In this document: positions 16,765-24,145 of the stretch, in pieces
Numbering within the stretch: position 1 is the stretch's first letter
Layout: each line of letters starts with the position of its first letter
Source: Flammeovirgaceae bacterium UBA1842
Lineage (GTDB): Bacteria > Bacteroidota > Bacteroidia > Cytophagales > Cyclobacteriaceae
Assembly (NCBI GenBank): GCA_002338655.1
Contig: DDIU01000021.1
Coordinates: 1 to 64,000, forward strand
Direction: 5' to 3'
DNA: 64,000 nucleotides
Translations under genes and position numbers: made by a program
Notes under the pieces: model-generated
Databases searched by the model: none
The model's input: only the letters and a program-made list of their open reading frames with translations
Told to the model about the DNA's origin: nothing

Positions 16765-18032
16765 ATTCAGAGTTACTAAGCATCAAACAACGGTTCGGTA
16801 TTATAGGCAATTCAGATTTGCTCAATCATGCTATTACAGTGGCTGCACAAGTAGCACCTACGGACATGTCTGTACTCGTTACTGGTGAAAGTGGAAGTGG
16901 TAAGGAATCGTTTAGTAAGATAATTCATCATTTGAGCCCAAGAAAGCACAATCAATTTATTGCGATCAACTGTGGTTCTATTCCTGAGGGTACTATAGAC
17001 TCAGAGCTTTTTGGACATGAAAGAGGCTCCTTTACAGGCGCACACGAAGCACGTAAAGGCTATTTTGAAGTAACCAATGGAGGTACCATCTTTCTTGATG
17101 AAATTGGTGAAATGCCACTTGCTACACAAGCACGATTATTAAGGGTCTTGGAAAATGGAGAGTTTATCAAGGTAGGATCATCAAAAGTTCAAAAAACCGA
17201 TGTACGTGTAGTTGCTGCTACCAATGTTGTCCTTATTAAGAATGTAGATAACGGAAAATTCCGTGAAGATTTGTATTACAGATTAAGTACAGTACCAATA
17301 TATGTTCCCCCGCTTAGAGAGCGTGGCAATGATATCGATTTACTCTTTAGAAAATTTGCTTCCGATTTTGCAGAAAGGTACCGGGTTAAACCAATTACAC
17401 TAACGGATGATGCCAAGGCACTATTATTAAAATACCGTTTCCCTGGTAATATCCGCCAGTTAAAAAACATAGTTGAACAGATATCAGTACTATCAACTAA
17501 AAGTAAAGAAATAACAGCTGAACAAATGGCACAATATCTGCCTTCACAAAATACCAGTTTGCCAGCACTATATAGAAATCAAGAAAAAGAAAGTTTATCT
17601 GAACGTGATTTACTATACAAAGTGCTTTTTGATATGAAAAAAGATATGAATGATCTGAAGAAGTTTGTATTAGAGGCCACACAAAGTGATTCGCCCAACA
17701 AAGACCTTATCGATGATCATAGAAGTTTGTTTGAAAATATAGATACAGCATCTGTTAAACCACGTCAACAAAAAGATGAACCCGTTTTATTAAATTATAA
17801 AACCTCAGATTCTGATGTTTATGAGGAAGACGCAGACGCTGAAGAGATACAGGACATTACCCATGTTACAGAAGAGGAAGAATCCCTCTCTTTAGAAAAA
17901 AAAGAAAAAGAACTTATTATAAAAGCACTTGCTAAAAATAAGAACAAACGAAAATACGCAGCATTGGATCTCGGTATTTCAGAAAGAACGCTTTACCGCA
18001 AAATCAAACAATATGAACTTGAAGATCTATAG
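16758..18032 (+). CDS. Sigma-54-dependent transcriptional activator without receiver domain
   Basis: A 424-aa AAA+ enhancer-binding protein. Walker A GESGSGKE is at 43-50, the sigma-54 contact loop GSFTGA at 90-95 (Ser in place of the usual Ala), Walker B GGTIFLDEIGEMP near 108-120 and the sensor arginine region LREDLYYRLSTVPIYVPPLRER near 168-190. A Fis-type helix-turn-helix closes the protein (IIKALAKNKNKRKYAALDLGISERTLYRKIKQYEL). There is no receiver, GAF or PAS domain at the N-terminus, so control would come from expression level or a partner. A variable acidic linker (~290-385) precedes the HTH. It overlaps miaB by 7 bp and lptE by 20 bp. This operon order is, from memory, common in Bacteroidota; targets are unknown. 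Confidence 0.92.
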   Translation: MLDSELLSIKQRFGIIGNSDLLNHAITVAAQVAPTDMSVLVTGESGSGKESFSKIIHHLSPRKHNQFIAINCGSIPEGTIDSELFGHERGSFTGAHEARKGYFEVTNGGTIFLDEIGEMPLATQARLLRVLENGEFIKVGSSKVQKTDVRVVAATNVVLIKNVDNGKFREDLYYRLSTVPIYVPPLRERGNDIDLLFRKFASDFAERYRVKPITLTDDAKALLLKYRFPGNIRQLKNIVEQISVLSTKSKEITAEQMAQYLPSQNTSLPALYRNQEKESLSERDLLYKVLFDMKKDMNDLKKFVLEATQSDSPNKDLIDDHRSLFENIDTASVKPRQQKDEPVLLNYKTSDSDVYEEDADAEEIQDITHVTEEEESLSLEKKEKELIIKALAKNKNKRKYAALDLGISERTLYRKIKQYELEDL

Positions 18033-18537
18033 ACTTATATTATCAATGAGCTTATTGGCCATCATTGGTGGTTGTGGCGTTTATTCATTCACAGGAGTGG
18101 CTATTACTGCAGAAACTATTTCCATCCAAAATTTTTATAATGAAGCTGAGGGTGGTCCTCCAGATTTAGCTCAAACTTTTACCAATAAAATCAGGGACTA
18201 TTATCAACAGAATACCAATCTAGCCTTAGTACGTGATGATGGTGAATTACAAATTGAAGGCTCAGTAGTGGGCTATAGAATTTCACCAGTTGCGGCCACT
18301 TCATCAGGAAATAATCAGTTAGCTGATCTTTCTGCACTTACTAGATTAACCATTACAATAAACGTAACTTACATAAATACCCAAGACGATGCATTTAACT
18401 TCGAAAACAAGAAATATTCTTGGTATGAAGATTATGACAGTAATCAATCGCTCACAGCGGTAGAAGGAGACTTAATTGATCAGATCTACGATAAGATTAT
18501 TTTGGATATATTCAATGCCTCGGTTGCCAATTGGTAA
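18013..18537 (+). CDS. lptE: LptE-family LPS-assembly lipoprotein
   Basis: A 174-aa lipoprotein. The signal ends in lipobox IGGC, followed by the LptE opening GVYSFTGVAITAETISIQNFYNEAEGGPPDLAQTFTNKIRDYYQQNTNLALV and the SVVGYRISPVAATS and LTITINVTYIN strands. LptE plugs the LptD barrel during lipopolysaccharide insertion into the outer membrane. The ATG at 18013 inside the end of the activator gene is chosen because it gives a proper lipoprotein signal; a longer frame from 17929 would bury it. It lies upstream of secG as in other Bacteroidota. Confidence 0.88.
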   Translation: MNLKIYRLILSMSLLAIIGGCGVYSFTGVAITAETISIQNFYNEAEGGPPDLAQTFTNKIRDYYQQNTNLALVRDDGELQIEGSVVGYRISPVAATSSGNNQLADLSALTRLTITINVTYINTQDDAFNFENKKYSWYEDYDSNQSLTAVEGDLIDQIYDKIILDIFNASVANW

Positions 18538-18592
18538 ATTTTGATATATTTTTACTGACTTGCATAAAACGTAAAATCGTTAATCAGCTACT

Positions 18593-19654
18593 TTGAACAA
18601 ACAGAAACTCAGCCACTTACTAAAAAATAGTCATGAAATTTCATCACCTGACCGTGAGGAATTACATGAATTGGTGAAGCAGTACCCGTACAGTCAGATA
18701 CTGCACACATTAGTAGCCAAGGCCAATATAAGTGCAAAAACTGCAATTGCTCAAAACACACTAAGCTATGCAGCAATGTACGCCACAGACAGGCAGGTTC
18801 TGAAAAACTTCATTCAAGGAGGTGGCAAAAATGTTGAGCATACAGCTGAAAAATCATCAGTTAAGGCACCTATCTCCAAAACAGCTGCTACTGTTAAAAA
18901 GGAGGTACAAAGAATTACTGAGAGCGACAAGAAGCTGCAGGAGCCTGTTTTTAAAATTAACCAACAGCCACAGGTAAAAATTACGATTGACGATTCAAAA
19001 ATATCAGAGAACAATGAACTGAGGAATGAAGTCTGGGCTAATTTAAATGAGCTAAAAGCGAGTAAATCCAATTACATGCAGTGGTTGGAGAAATCCCCAG
19101 TAAGGCCATCAGAAAAAGAACAACCCAAAGTAAAGCGTACGCTTAAAAACAAGGATGTAGAGATCGTAAAAAAAGCCATCGCCACTAAAAAAGCTGTAGT
19201 ATCTTCCATTAAGGAAAAAGTTAAGCCTAAGCCAACCAAGGCAACTAAAACAAGTAAATCGAAGGTCACAAAAACCGAAAAGCCTGCTAAGGCAAAAAAA
19301 GTAGCTGAAAAGAAAAGTGCTACCAAAAAAGTAGCTCCAAAAAAAAAGCCTGAGGTAAAAACCAAGGCAATCAAAAAGGCCCCTTTAAAGGAGCAAATCC
19401 AAATAATAGATAAGTTTATTGACAAAAAGCCCAGTATAAGTTCAAGAGCAATTACGACAACAATGGGTGAACAAGAAGACCTTTCCATTGAAAGCACAAA
19501 GTTTGGTGAAGACCTTGTGTCAGAGAATTTGGCCCTTATATTGGTCGAGCAAGGTAAAACAGAAAAGGCAATAGACATCTACAAGAAATTAATTTGGAAG
19601 TTTCCACAAAAAAAGGCTTACTTTGCAGCTCAAATTGAAGAATTGACTAAATAA
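18593..19654 (+). CDS. Lys/Ala-rich protein with a conserved N-terminal helical segment and C-terminal TPR
   Basis: A 353-aa cytosolic protein starting at TTG; an in-frame TAA lies just 12 bp upstream, so no earlier start exists. The N-terminus (KLSHLLKNSHEISSPDREELHELVKQYPYSQILHTLVAKA) and the C-terminus (DLVSENLALILVEQGKTEKAIDIYKKLIWKFPQKKAYFAAQIEEL) are ordered and match, from memory, a Bacteroidota protein found beside secG. Between them (~190-280) is a low-complexity stretch of Lys, Ala, Thr, Val and Pro resembling histone-H1-like tails, which could bind nucleic acid or act as a flexible linker. The function is unknown. It sits 55 bp after lptE and 8 bp before secG. Confidence 0.78.
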   Translation: MNKQKLSHLLKNSHEISSPDREELHELVKQYPYSQILHTLVAKANISAKTAIAQNTLSYAAMYATDRQVLKNFIQGGGKNVEHTAEKSSVKAPISKTAATVKKEVQRITESDKKLQEPVFKINQQPQVKITIDDSKISENNELRNEVWANLNELKASKSNYMQWLEKSPVRPSEKEQPKVKRTLKNKDVEIVKKAIATKKAVVSSIKEKVKPKPTKATKTSKSKVTKTEKPAKAKKVAEKKSATKKVAPKKKPEVKTKAIKKAPLKEQIQIIDKFIDKKPSISSRAITTTMGEQEDLSIESTKFGEDLVSENLALILVEQGKTEKAIDIYKKLIWKFPQKKAYFAAQIEELTK

Positions 19655-19662
19655 GAAAATAG

Positions 19663-20016
19663 ATGTTTACATTAGTTTTAAGTTTAATAATACTGGCCAG
19701 TATACTTTTGATTTTGGTGATACTAGCTCAAAATTCTAAAGGGGGTGGTTTATCAAGCCAATTTGGTGGTTCAGGTGCCAGCAACATGATTGGAGTAAAA
19801 AAGACAGGCGATCTTCTTGAAAAATTAACTTGGGGATTTATGATTGCCATTTTTATACTTTCATTAAGCACCAGCCTTATAAAAACAACGGGCAATAACA
19901 GTGATCAATTTATTGATAGAGCTCAAGAATCACAAAGTGCTCCAGCACTTGATCTTGGAGGAGTTGAAAATGCTACAGATAATCCAGCACAATCTGGTAG
20001 TGACAGCATCAATTAA
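19663..20016 (+). CDS. secG: Protein-export translocase subunit SecG
   Basis: A 117-aa protein with two membrane helices (residues ~2-22 and ~55-74) flanking the conserved cytosolic loop QNSKGGGLSSQFGGSGASNMIGVKKTGDLLEKLTW. SecG assists SecYE in preprotein translocation. The C-terminal tail (~80-117) is Asn/Ser/Asp-rich, as usual in Bacteroidota SecG. It is the last gene of the miaB-lptE-secG run and is followed by a terminator. Confidence 0.94.
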   Translation: MFTLVLSLIILASILLILVILAQNSKGGGLSSQFGGSGASNMIGVKKTGDLLEKLTWGFMIAIFILSLSTSLIKTTGNNSDQFIDRAQESQSAPALDLGGVENATDNPAQSGSDSIN

Positions 20017-20038
20017 TTTGAATTAAAATATTAGAATT

Positions 20039-20072
20039 AAATGCCTTGTTATCCGACAAGGCATTTTTTTTG
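20039..20072 (+). terminator. Intrinsic terminator after secG
   Basis: A perfect 9-bp stem (ATGCCTTGT at 20041-20049 with ACAAGGCAT at 20056-20064) and a 6-nt loop is followed by eight T residues. It lies between secG and a convergent gene and could also serve the minus strand through its upstream A-rich flank. Confidence 0.88.
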
Positions 20073-20081
20073 TTATATAAA

Positions 20082-20792
20082 TCAAGTGGTTGAAATATAT
20101 TTTACAAGAAGTCTTTTAGCAATGGGTATCAAAGTGGCCTCATAAGGAAAGCTCAATTTGGACATAATCAAATAAGTTGCTGGATTTGGAAGGTCTTTGA
20201 ATTTCCTTATCAACCCTATTTTTAAAGATTCAAATGACTCCCCTAGGCCTTTACTAATACTAGATATAAAAGTGGTGTTTATCCCCCTAAAATTCTGATC
20301 AGGTGCTTCAAAACGCATTACTTGAAAACGGTGAACAGTAATATCCTTTCCAGAATTACCAAGGAAAAAATAGCCCTCATCAGTATAAAGTGGTATCATA
20401 CCTACCGGGGTAATTTCACAGTTTTTTTCAACAAAGTCGTAAATCTCCTTCCCTTCAACTAAAGTCTCCTTAAATTTCGGGATAGCATATTCCACAATCT
20501 CCCCTAGCTCCTTCATTATTTCATCATCGGCCACCATTTGCTTATAGACCAATCTCAGTTTTTGGGCATCTATACCGGTAAGACTTTGTGGAAATTGATT
20601 TTTCAATGTATCCTTTCCTATCTTAAGGTTGATGAGATTATTGTAATGTACCACCATGTCAGCCATAAATGGGTAAAGCTCTATTTTATTAAATGATTGC
20701 TTTACACTTTTGAAATAGGCCAAAAGAATATATTTCTTATATTCAAAATCTACCAGACCGTCAGTAAGCCATTCATTGTTTAATGTTTGCAT
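20082..20792 (-). CDS. Conserved protein of unknown function
   Basis: A 236-aa soluble protein with no signal peptide or membrane helix. It has a helical N-terminal half (NNEWLTDGLVDFEYKKYILLAYFKSVKQSFNKIELYPFMADMVVHYNNL) and a beta-containing C-terminal half (GMIPLYTDEGYFFLGNSGKDITVHRFQVMRFEAPDQNFRGINTTFI). I do not recognise a named family, though similar proteins of about this size occur in Cytophagales. It converges on secG and is transcribed away from groES; the 232-bp divergent region to groES holds the regulatory repeat described separately. Confidence 0.72.
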   Translation of the reverse strand: MQTLNNEWLTDGLVDFEYKKYILLAYFKSVKQSFNKIELYPFMADMVVHYNNLINLKIGKDTLKNQFPQSLTGIDAQKLRLVYKQMVADDEIMKELGEIVEYAIPKFKETLVEGKEIYDFVEKNCEITPVGMIPLYTDEGYFFLGNSGKDITVHRFQVMRFEAPDQNFRGINTTFISSISKGLGESFESLKIGLIRKFKDLPNPATYLIMSKLSFPYEATLIPIAKRLLVKYISTT

Positions 20793-20850
20793 GTGCTTTC
20801 AAGTTTATTCCAACAGAATTTACAAATTATTGATATCCTTATCAAGACAA

Positions 20851-20964
20851 CTGACATCTTGCCATGACAAAATCTACGAAAATCTGTCATGAAGTTTGCG
20901 GAAAGCCCAAAATCCTGTCTAATTGACTGTTATTTTATTGCAAAAGCCGCAAAGAATAACTTGG
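20851..20964 (+). promoter_or_regulatory. Regulatory region of groES with inverted repeat and promoter-like boxes
   Basis: CATGACA at 20863-20869 and TGTCATG at 20885-20891 form a perfect 7-bp inverted repeat with a 15-bp spacer, and a further TGACA lies at 20852-20856. A TTG at 20938-20940 followed 16 bp later by TAACTTGG (20957-20964, one mismatch to TAnnTTTG) is the likely promoter. No CIRCE element (TTAGCACTC-N9-GAGTGCTAA) is present, so control of this heat-shock operon would not be by HrcA. Confidence 0.5.
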
Positions 20965-21024
20965 CACAAAAACTGACGCTCAGGGAGCAGAGAGTAATTA
21001 ATTTAAAATCAAATCTATAAAAAA

Positions 21025-21303
21025 ATGTCAAAAGTAAACATCAAACCACTTGCAGACAGAGTCTTAGTTGAAGCTGCTGCTGCTGAAGAAAAAACAGCGT
21101 CTGGAATCATTATCCCTGATACTGCTCAGGAAAAGCCCCAAAAAGGTAAAGTAATTGCAATCGGTAATGGTAAAAAAGATGAGCCATTAACCGTAAAGGC
21201 TGGTGATGAGGTTTTGTATGGCAAATATGCAGGAACTGAAATCACTGTAGACGGTAAAGAATATCTGATCATGAGAGAGTCAGACATCTTTGCTATTCTG
21301 TAA
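21025..21303 (+). CDS. groES: Co-chaperonin GroES
   Basis: A 92-aa protein with the GroES fold: KPLADRVLVEAAAAEEKTASGIIIPDTAQEKPQKGKVIAIGNG, then KAGDEVLYGKYAGTEITVDGKEYLIMRESDIFAIL. The mobile loop (EEKTASGIIIPD) that docks on GroEL is intact. It caps the GroEL folding chamber in the cytosol. It is 46 bp upstream of groEL in the usual bicistronic operon. Confidence 0.98.
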   Translation: MSKVNIKPLADRVLVEAAAAEEKTASGIIIPDTAQEKPQKGKVIAIGNGKKDEPLTVKAGDEVLYGKYAGTEITVDGKEYLIMRESDIFAIL

Positions 21304-21349
21304 TTTGAATTTAAATTAAATTTTATCACAAAATAAACAATCCATAAAA

Positions 21350-22984
21350 ATGGCTAAAGAAATAATTTTCGATCTATCAGCTAGAGATAGGCTAAAAAAA
21401 GGCGTTGACAAGTTGTCAAATGCTGTAAAAGTAACGCTTGGACCCAAAGGAAGAAACGTTATCCTTGACAAGAAATTTGGTGCTCCAACAGTAACAAAAG
21501 ACGGTGTTTCCGTTGCAAAAGAAATTGAGTTAGAAGATGCGGTAGAGAACATGGGCGCACAGCTTGTGAAGGAAGTGGCTTCTAAGACAGCTGACGATGC
21601 CGGTGATGGAACAACTACTGCTACAGTATTGGCTCAGTCAATATTTGCACATGGAATTAAAAACGTGGCTTCCGGTGCGAATCCTATGGATTTGAAAAGA
21701 GGTATAGACAAAGCTGTTAAAGCCGTTGTCGAGAATCTTAAAGCACAATCAAAGCCTATTAAGAATTCAAATGAAATTGCACAGGTAGGAACGATATCTG
21801 CCAACAATGACAGCGAAATAGGAAAAATGATCGCTGATGCAATGGACAAAGTAGGCAAAGACGGTGTAATTACTGTAGAAGAGGCTAAAGGAACGGAAAC
21901 TGAAGTTAGGACTGTTGAAGGTATGCAATTTGACAGAGGATACCTTTCTCCCTACTTTGTTACCAATGCCGATAAAATGGAAGCGGAGCTTGAAAACCCC
22001 TACATCCTTATCTACGACAAGAAGATATCTGCAATGAAGGAATTGCTTCCTATTCTAGAGGCAGCCGCTCAAACAGGCAAGCCGCTATTGATTATAGCAG
22101 AAGATATAGATGGAGAAGCACTTGCTACACTAGTGGTAAACAAAATCAGAGGTGCACTGAAAATTGCTGCTGTTAAAGCCCCTGGATTTGGAGATAGAAG
22201 AAAAGCAATGTTGGAAGATATTGCAGTACTTACTGGAGGAACAGTAATATCTGAAGAGAGAGGTTACAAGTTGGAGAATGCAACTTTAGAATACCTTGGA
22301 ACTGCTGAAAAAATCAATATCGACAAGGACAACACTACTATTGTTAATGGTGCTGGCAAAAAAGCCGATATCACTGCAAGAATATCTCAAATAAAAGCGC
22401 AAGTAGAATCTACTACTTCAGATTACGACAAAGAGAAGCTGCAAGAAAGACTTGCTAAGCTTTCAGGAGGTGTTGCCATCCTACATATAGGTGCAGCTAC
22501 TGAAGTAGAAATGAAAGAGAAGAAGGATAGAGTAGATGATGCATTGCACGCAACTAGAGCAGCCGTACAAGAAGGTGTTGTTGCTGGTGGTGGTGTGGCA
22601 TTAATCAGGGCTATAGATGCACTTGCCAATTTGAAAGTAGAAAACGAAGATCAAGGTACAGGTGTAAATATTGTAAGACTTGCTCTTGAATCCCCATTGA
22701 GAACCATTGTTGAAAACGCTGGTCTTGAGGGATCTGTTGTTATCCAAAAGGTAAGAGAAGGTAAGAAGGATTTTGGTTTCAACGCAAGAACAAATGTTTA
22801 CGAAAACATGATCGCTGCTGGAGTTATAGATCCAACTAAAGTTACAAGAATGGCACTTGAAAATGCCTCATCAATAGCCGGGTTGTTGTTAACAACTGAA
22901 GCCGTTGTAGCAGACATCAAGGAAGAAGGTGGTGCTGGAATGCCTCCAATGCCAGGTGGTGGCGGAATGCCAGGAATGATGTAA
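21350..22984 (+). CDS. groEL: Chaperonin GroEL
   Basis: A 544-aa 60-kDa chaperonin. Signatures include VKVTLGPKGRNVILDKKFGAPTVTKDGVSVAKEIELED near residues 27-64, the ATP-site DAGDGTTTATVLAQ near 85-98 and AAVQEGVVAGGGVALIRA near 404-421. The C-terminus has the GGM-type tail (GMPPMPGGGGMPGMM). It forms the tetradecameric folding chamber with GroES. A single groEL is seen here, immediately followed by a terminator. Confidence 0.99.
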   Translation: MAKEIIFDLSARDRLKKGVDKLSNAVKVTLGPKGRNVILDKKFGAPTVTKDGVSVAKEIELEDAVENMGAQLVKEVASKTADDAGDGTTTATVLAQSIFAHGIKNVASGANPMDLKRGIDKAVKAVVENLKAQSKPIKNSNEIAQVGTISANNDSEIGKMIADAMDKVGKDGVITVEEAKGTETEVRTVEGMQFDRGYLSPYFVTNADKMEAELENPYILIYDKKISAMKELLPILEAAAQTGKPLLIIAEDIDGEALATLVVNKIRGALKIAAVKAPGFGDRRKAMLEDIAVLTGGTVISEERGYKLENATLEYLGTAEKINIDKDNTTIVNGAGKKADITARISQIKAQVESTTSDYDKEKLQERLAKLSGGVAILHIGAATEVEMKEKKDRVDDALHATRAAVQEGVVAGGGVALIRAIDALANLKVENEDQGTGVNIVRLALESPLRTIVENAGLEGSVVIQKVREGKKDFGFNARTNVYENMIAAGVIDPTKVTRMALENASSIAGLLLTTEAVVADIKEEGGAGMPPMPGGGGMPGMM

Positions 22985-23004
22985 TTATCATTTTAATAAT
23001 AATA

Positions 23005-23040
23005 AAAATGGCTGTCTCAAAAAGACAGCCATTTTTTATT
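23005..23040 (+). terminator. Intrinsic terminator after groEL
   Basis: An 11-bp perfect stem (AATGGCTGTCT at 23007-23017, AGACAGCCATT at 23023-23033) with a 5-nt loop is followed by a T-rich run. It separates groEL from the convergent siaC gene and, with A residues upstream, could act on both strands. Confidence 0.92.
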
Positions 23041-23060
23041 TCCTTTATTTACGCAAAGAG

Positions 23061-23444
23061 CTATCGGTCTCCCTTTATTACAATTAATTCAATGGGGATT
23101 TTTATGATCTTTTTAAAATCATCTCCAGACTCCAGCATATCTTCATCCTCTTCTTCATAATGCCAAAGTACCTTTACGTCAGATTTAGTATTGAGCTTTT
23201 CCAGTTTCCTGAATATCTCGACCAAGCATTTTGATGAACTAGTATTAAAGTATTCCAGATTTACTGTTAATCGTGTTTTGGCTGCTGGATTAGCAATGTA
23301 CTTATCCAACCATTCCACCAGTGGCTTATAAAATTCAATTGAATTCTCGGGAATTGATCTTCCAGAAATCTCAAAATCACCTGACTCCGAATTAAAATAT
23401 AACCTTGGGGTTTTTGGTGATGGTGTTAACGTATAGTTCTCCAT
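23061..23444 (-). CDS. siaC: SiaC-family (DUF1987) regulatory phosphoprotein
   Basis: A 127-aa STAS-like protein. The opening TPSPKTPRLYFNSESGDFEISGRSIPENSIEFYKPLVEWL and the phosphoacceptor segment NLEYFNTSSSKCL are diagnostic. Thr68 lies in the same place as the Thr68 phosphosite of Pseudomonas aeruginosa SiaC, which is phosphorylated by SiaB and dephosphorylated by SiaA to control the diguanylate cyclase SiaD. It follows the siaB kinase gene by 32 bp. No siaA phosphatase or siaD cyclase gene is next to it, so the downstream target here is unknown. Confidence 0.88.
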   Translation of the reverse strand: MENYTLTPSPKTPRLYFNSESGDFEISGRSIPENSIEFYKPLVEWLDKYIANPAAKTRLTVNLEYFNTSSSKCLVEIFRKLEKLNTKSDVKVLWHYEEEDEDMLESGDDFKKIIKIPIELIVIKGDR

Positions 23445-23476
23445 GTCAACTAAATAACTTTTTTTTGTTTCAATTT

Positions 23477-24052
23477 TTACTCTTCAACCATTACAGCAGT
23501 TTCTAAGGTAAAGAAAACATACTTTTCATTAACATCAAGAAAATCAAATACCAAATCACTTGATGCACGTTTTGCCATATCAATAAATCCTAATCCTGCC
23601 CCTCCCCGATCTGTTGTGTCACCGATATCCAGTACACCTCTATACAGGTTTTTTAGTTCATTCTTAGTCATACCATTTATTAATTCAATGCGTCTTTTTA
23701 TACCTGACACATCTTCTTTAAGTATGTAGTTACCGGTTAGGATTGAATACTTATCATTAACTCTATTAACAAATATATATGCATTTAAAAGCTGTTCGTG
23801 GTCGCTCCTATCTTTAAGATAAGAATATATGTTCTGAATACTTTCCAATAGAATATTGTACAATTTTTTAATGGCTAACCTTGATGACAAAGATTTAGTC
23901 AAGGTCTTTTCGGTGCGTAAAAGTATATTATCCAACTCCGACTCTGACAAATGTCCTAGGTAGCTGTATAATGTATTCTCACTGATAAGTTTGTTATACC
24001 TATCATTTATATCAAATGCCCCGATATCCATTGAAATTGATTGCGACATCAA
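23477..24052 (-). CDS. siaB: SiaB-family protein kinase (DUF6272)
   Basis: A 191-aa protein resembling the SiaB kinase, with a GHKL-like (HATPase) core: the helix LAIKKLYNILLESIQNIYSYLKD provides the Asn-containing N-box equivalent, and DTTDRGGAGLGFIDMAKRAS is a glycine-rich nucleotide-binding loop. SiaB phosphorylates SiaC in Pseudomonas. It is paired with siaC, 32 bp apart and on the same strand. The first two residues are both Met, so the start may be one codon later. Confidence 0.85.
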   Translation of the reverse strand: MMSQSISMDIGAFDINDRYNKLISENTLYSYLGHLSESELDNILLRTEKTLTKSLSSRLAIKKLYNILLESIQNIYSYLKDRSDHEQLLNAYIFVNRVNDKYSILTGNYILKEDVSGIKRRIELINGMTKNELKNLYRGVLDIGDTTDRGGAGLGFIDMAKRASSDLVFDFLDVNEKYVFFTLETAVMVEE

Positions 24053-24145
24053 TATAACAATAAATTATTAGAATAGTTATTCAAATTTTCAATTTAATAC
24101 TTTAAACCTTCAACATATAGTTGTTCAAAATAGTCTTTTTTATGA

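Noticed and set aside
19072..19578. A 168-aa minus-strand open frame opposite the Lys/Ala-rich gene
   Set aside because: It is an antisense shadow produced by the low-complexity Lys/Ala codons of the real gene and has no initiation signal.
20961..20976. TTGGCAC before groES as a -24 element of a sigma-54 promoter
   Set aside because: The -12 GC at the required spacing is missing (GA instead), and a TAnnTTTG-like box overlaps the site.
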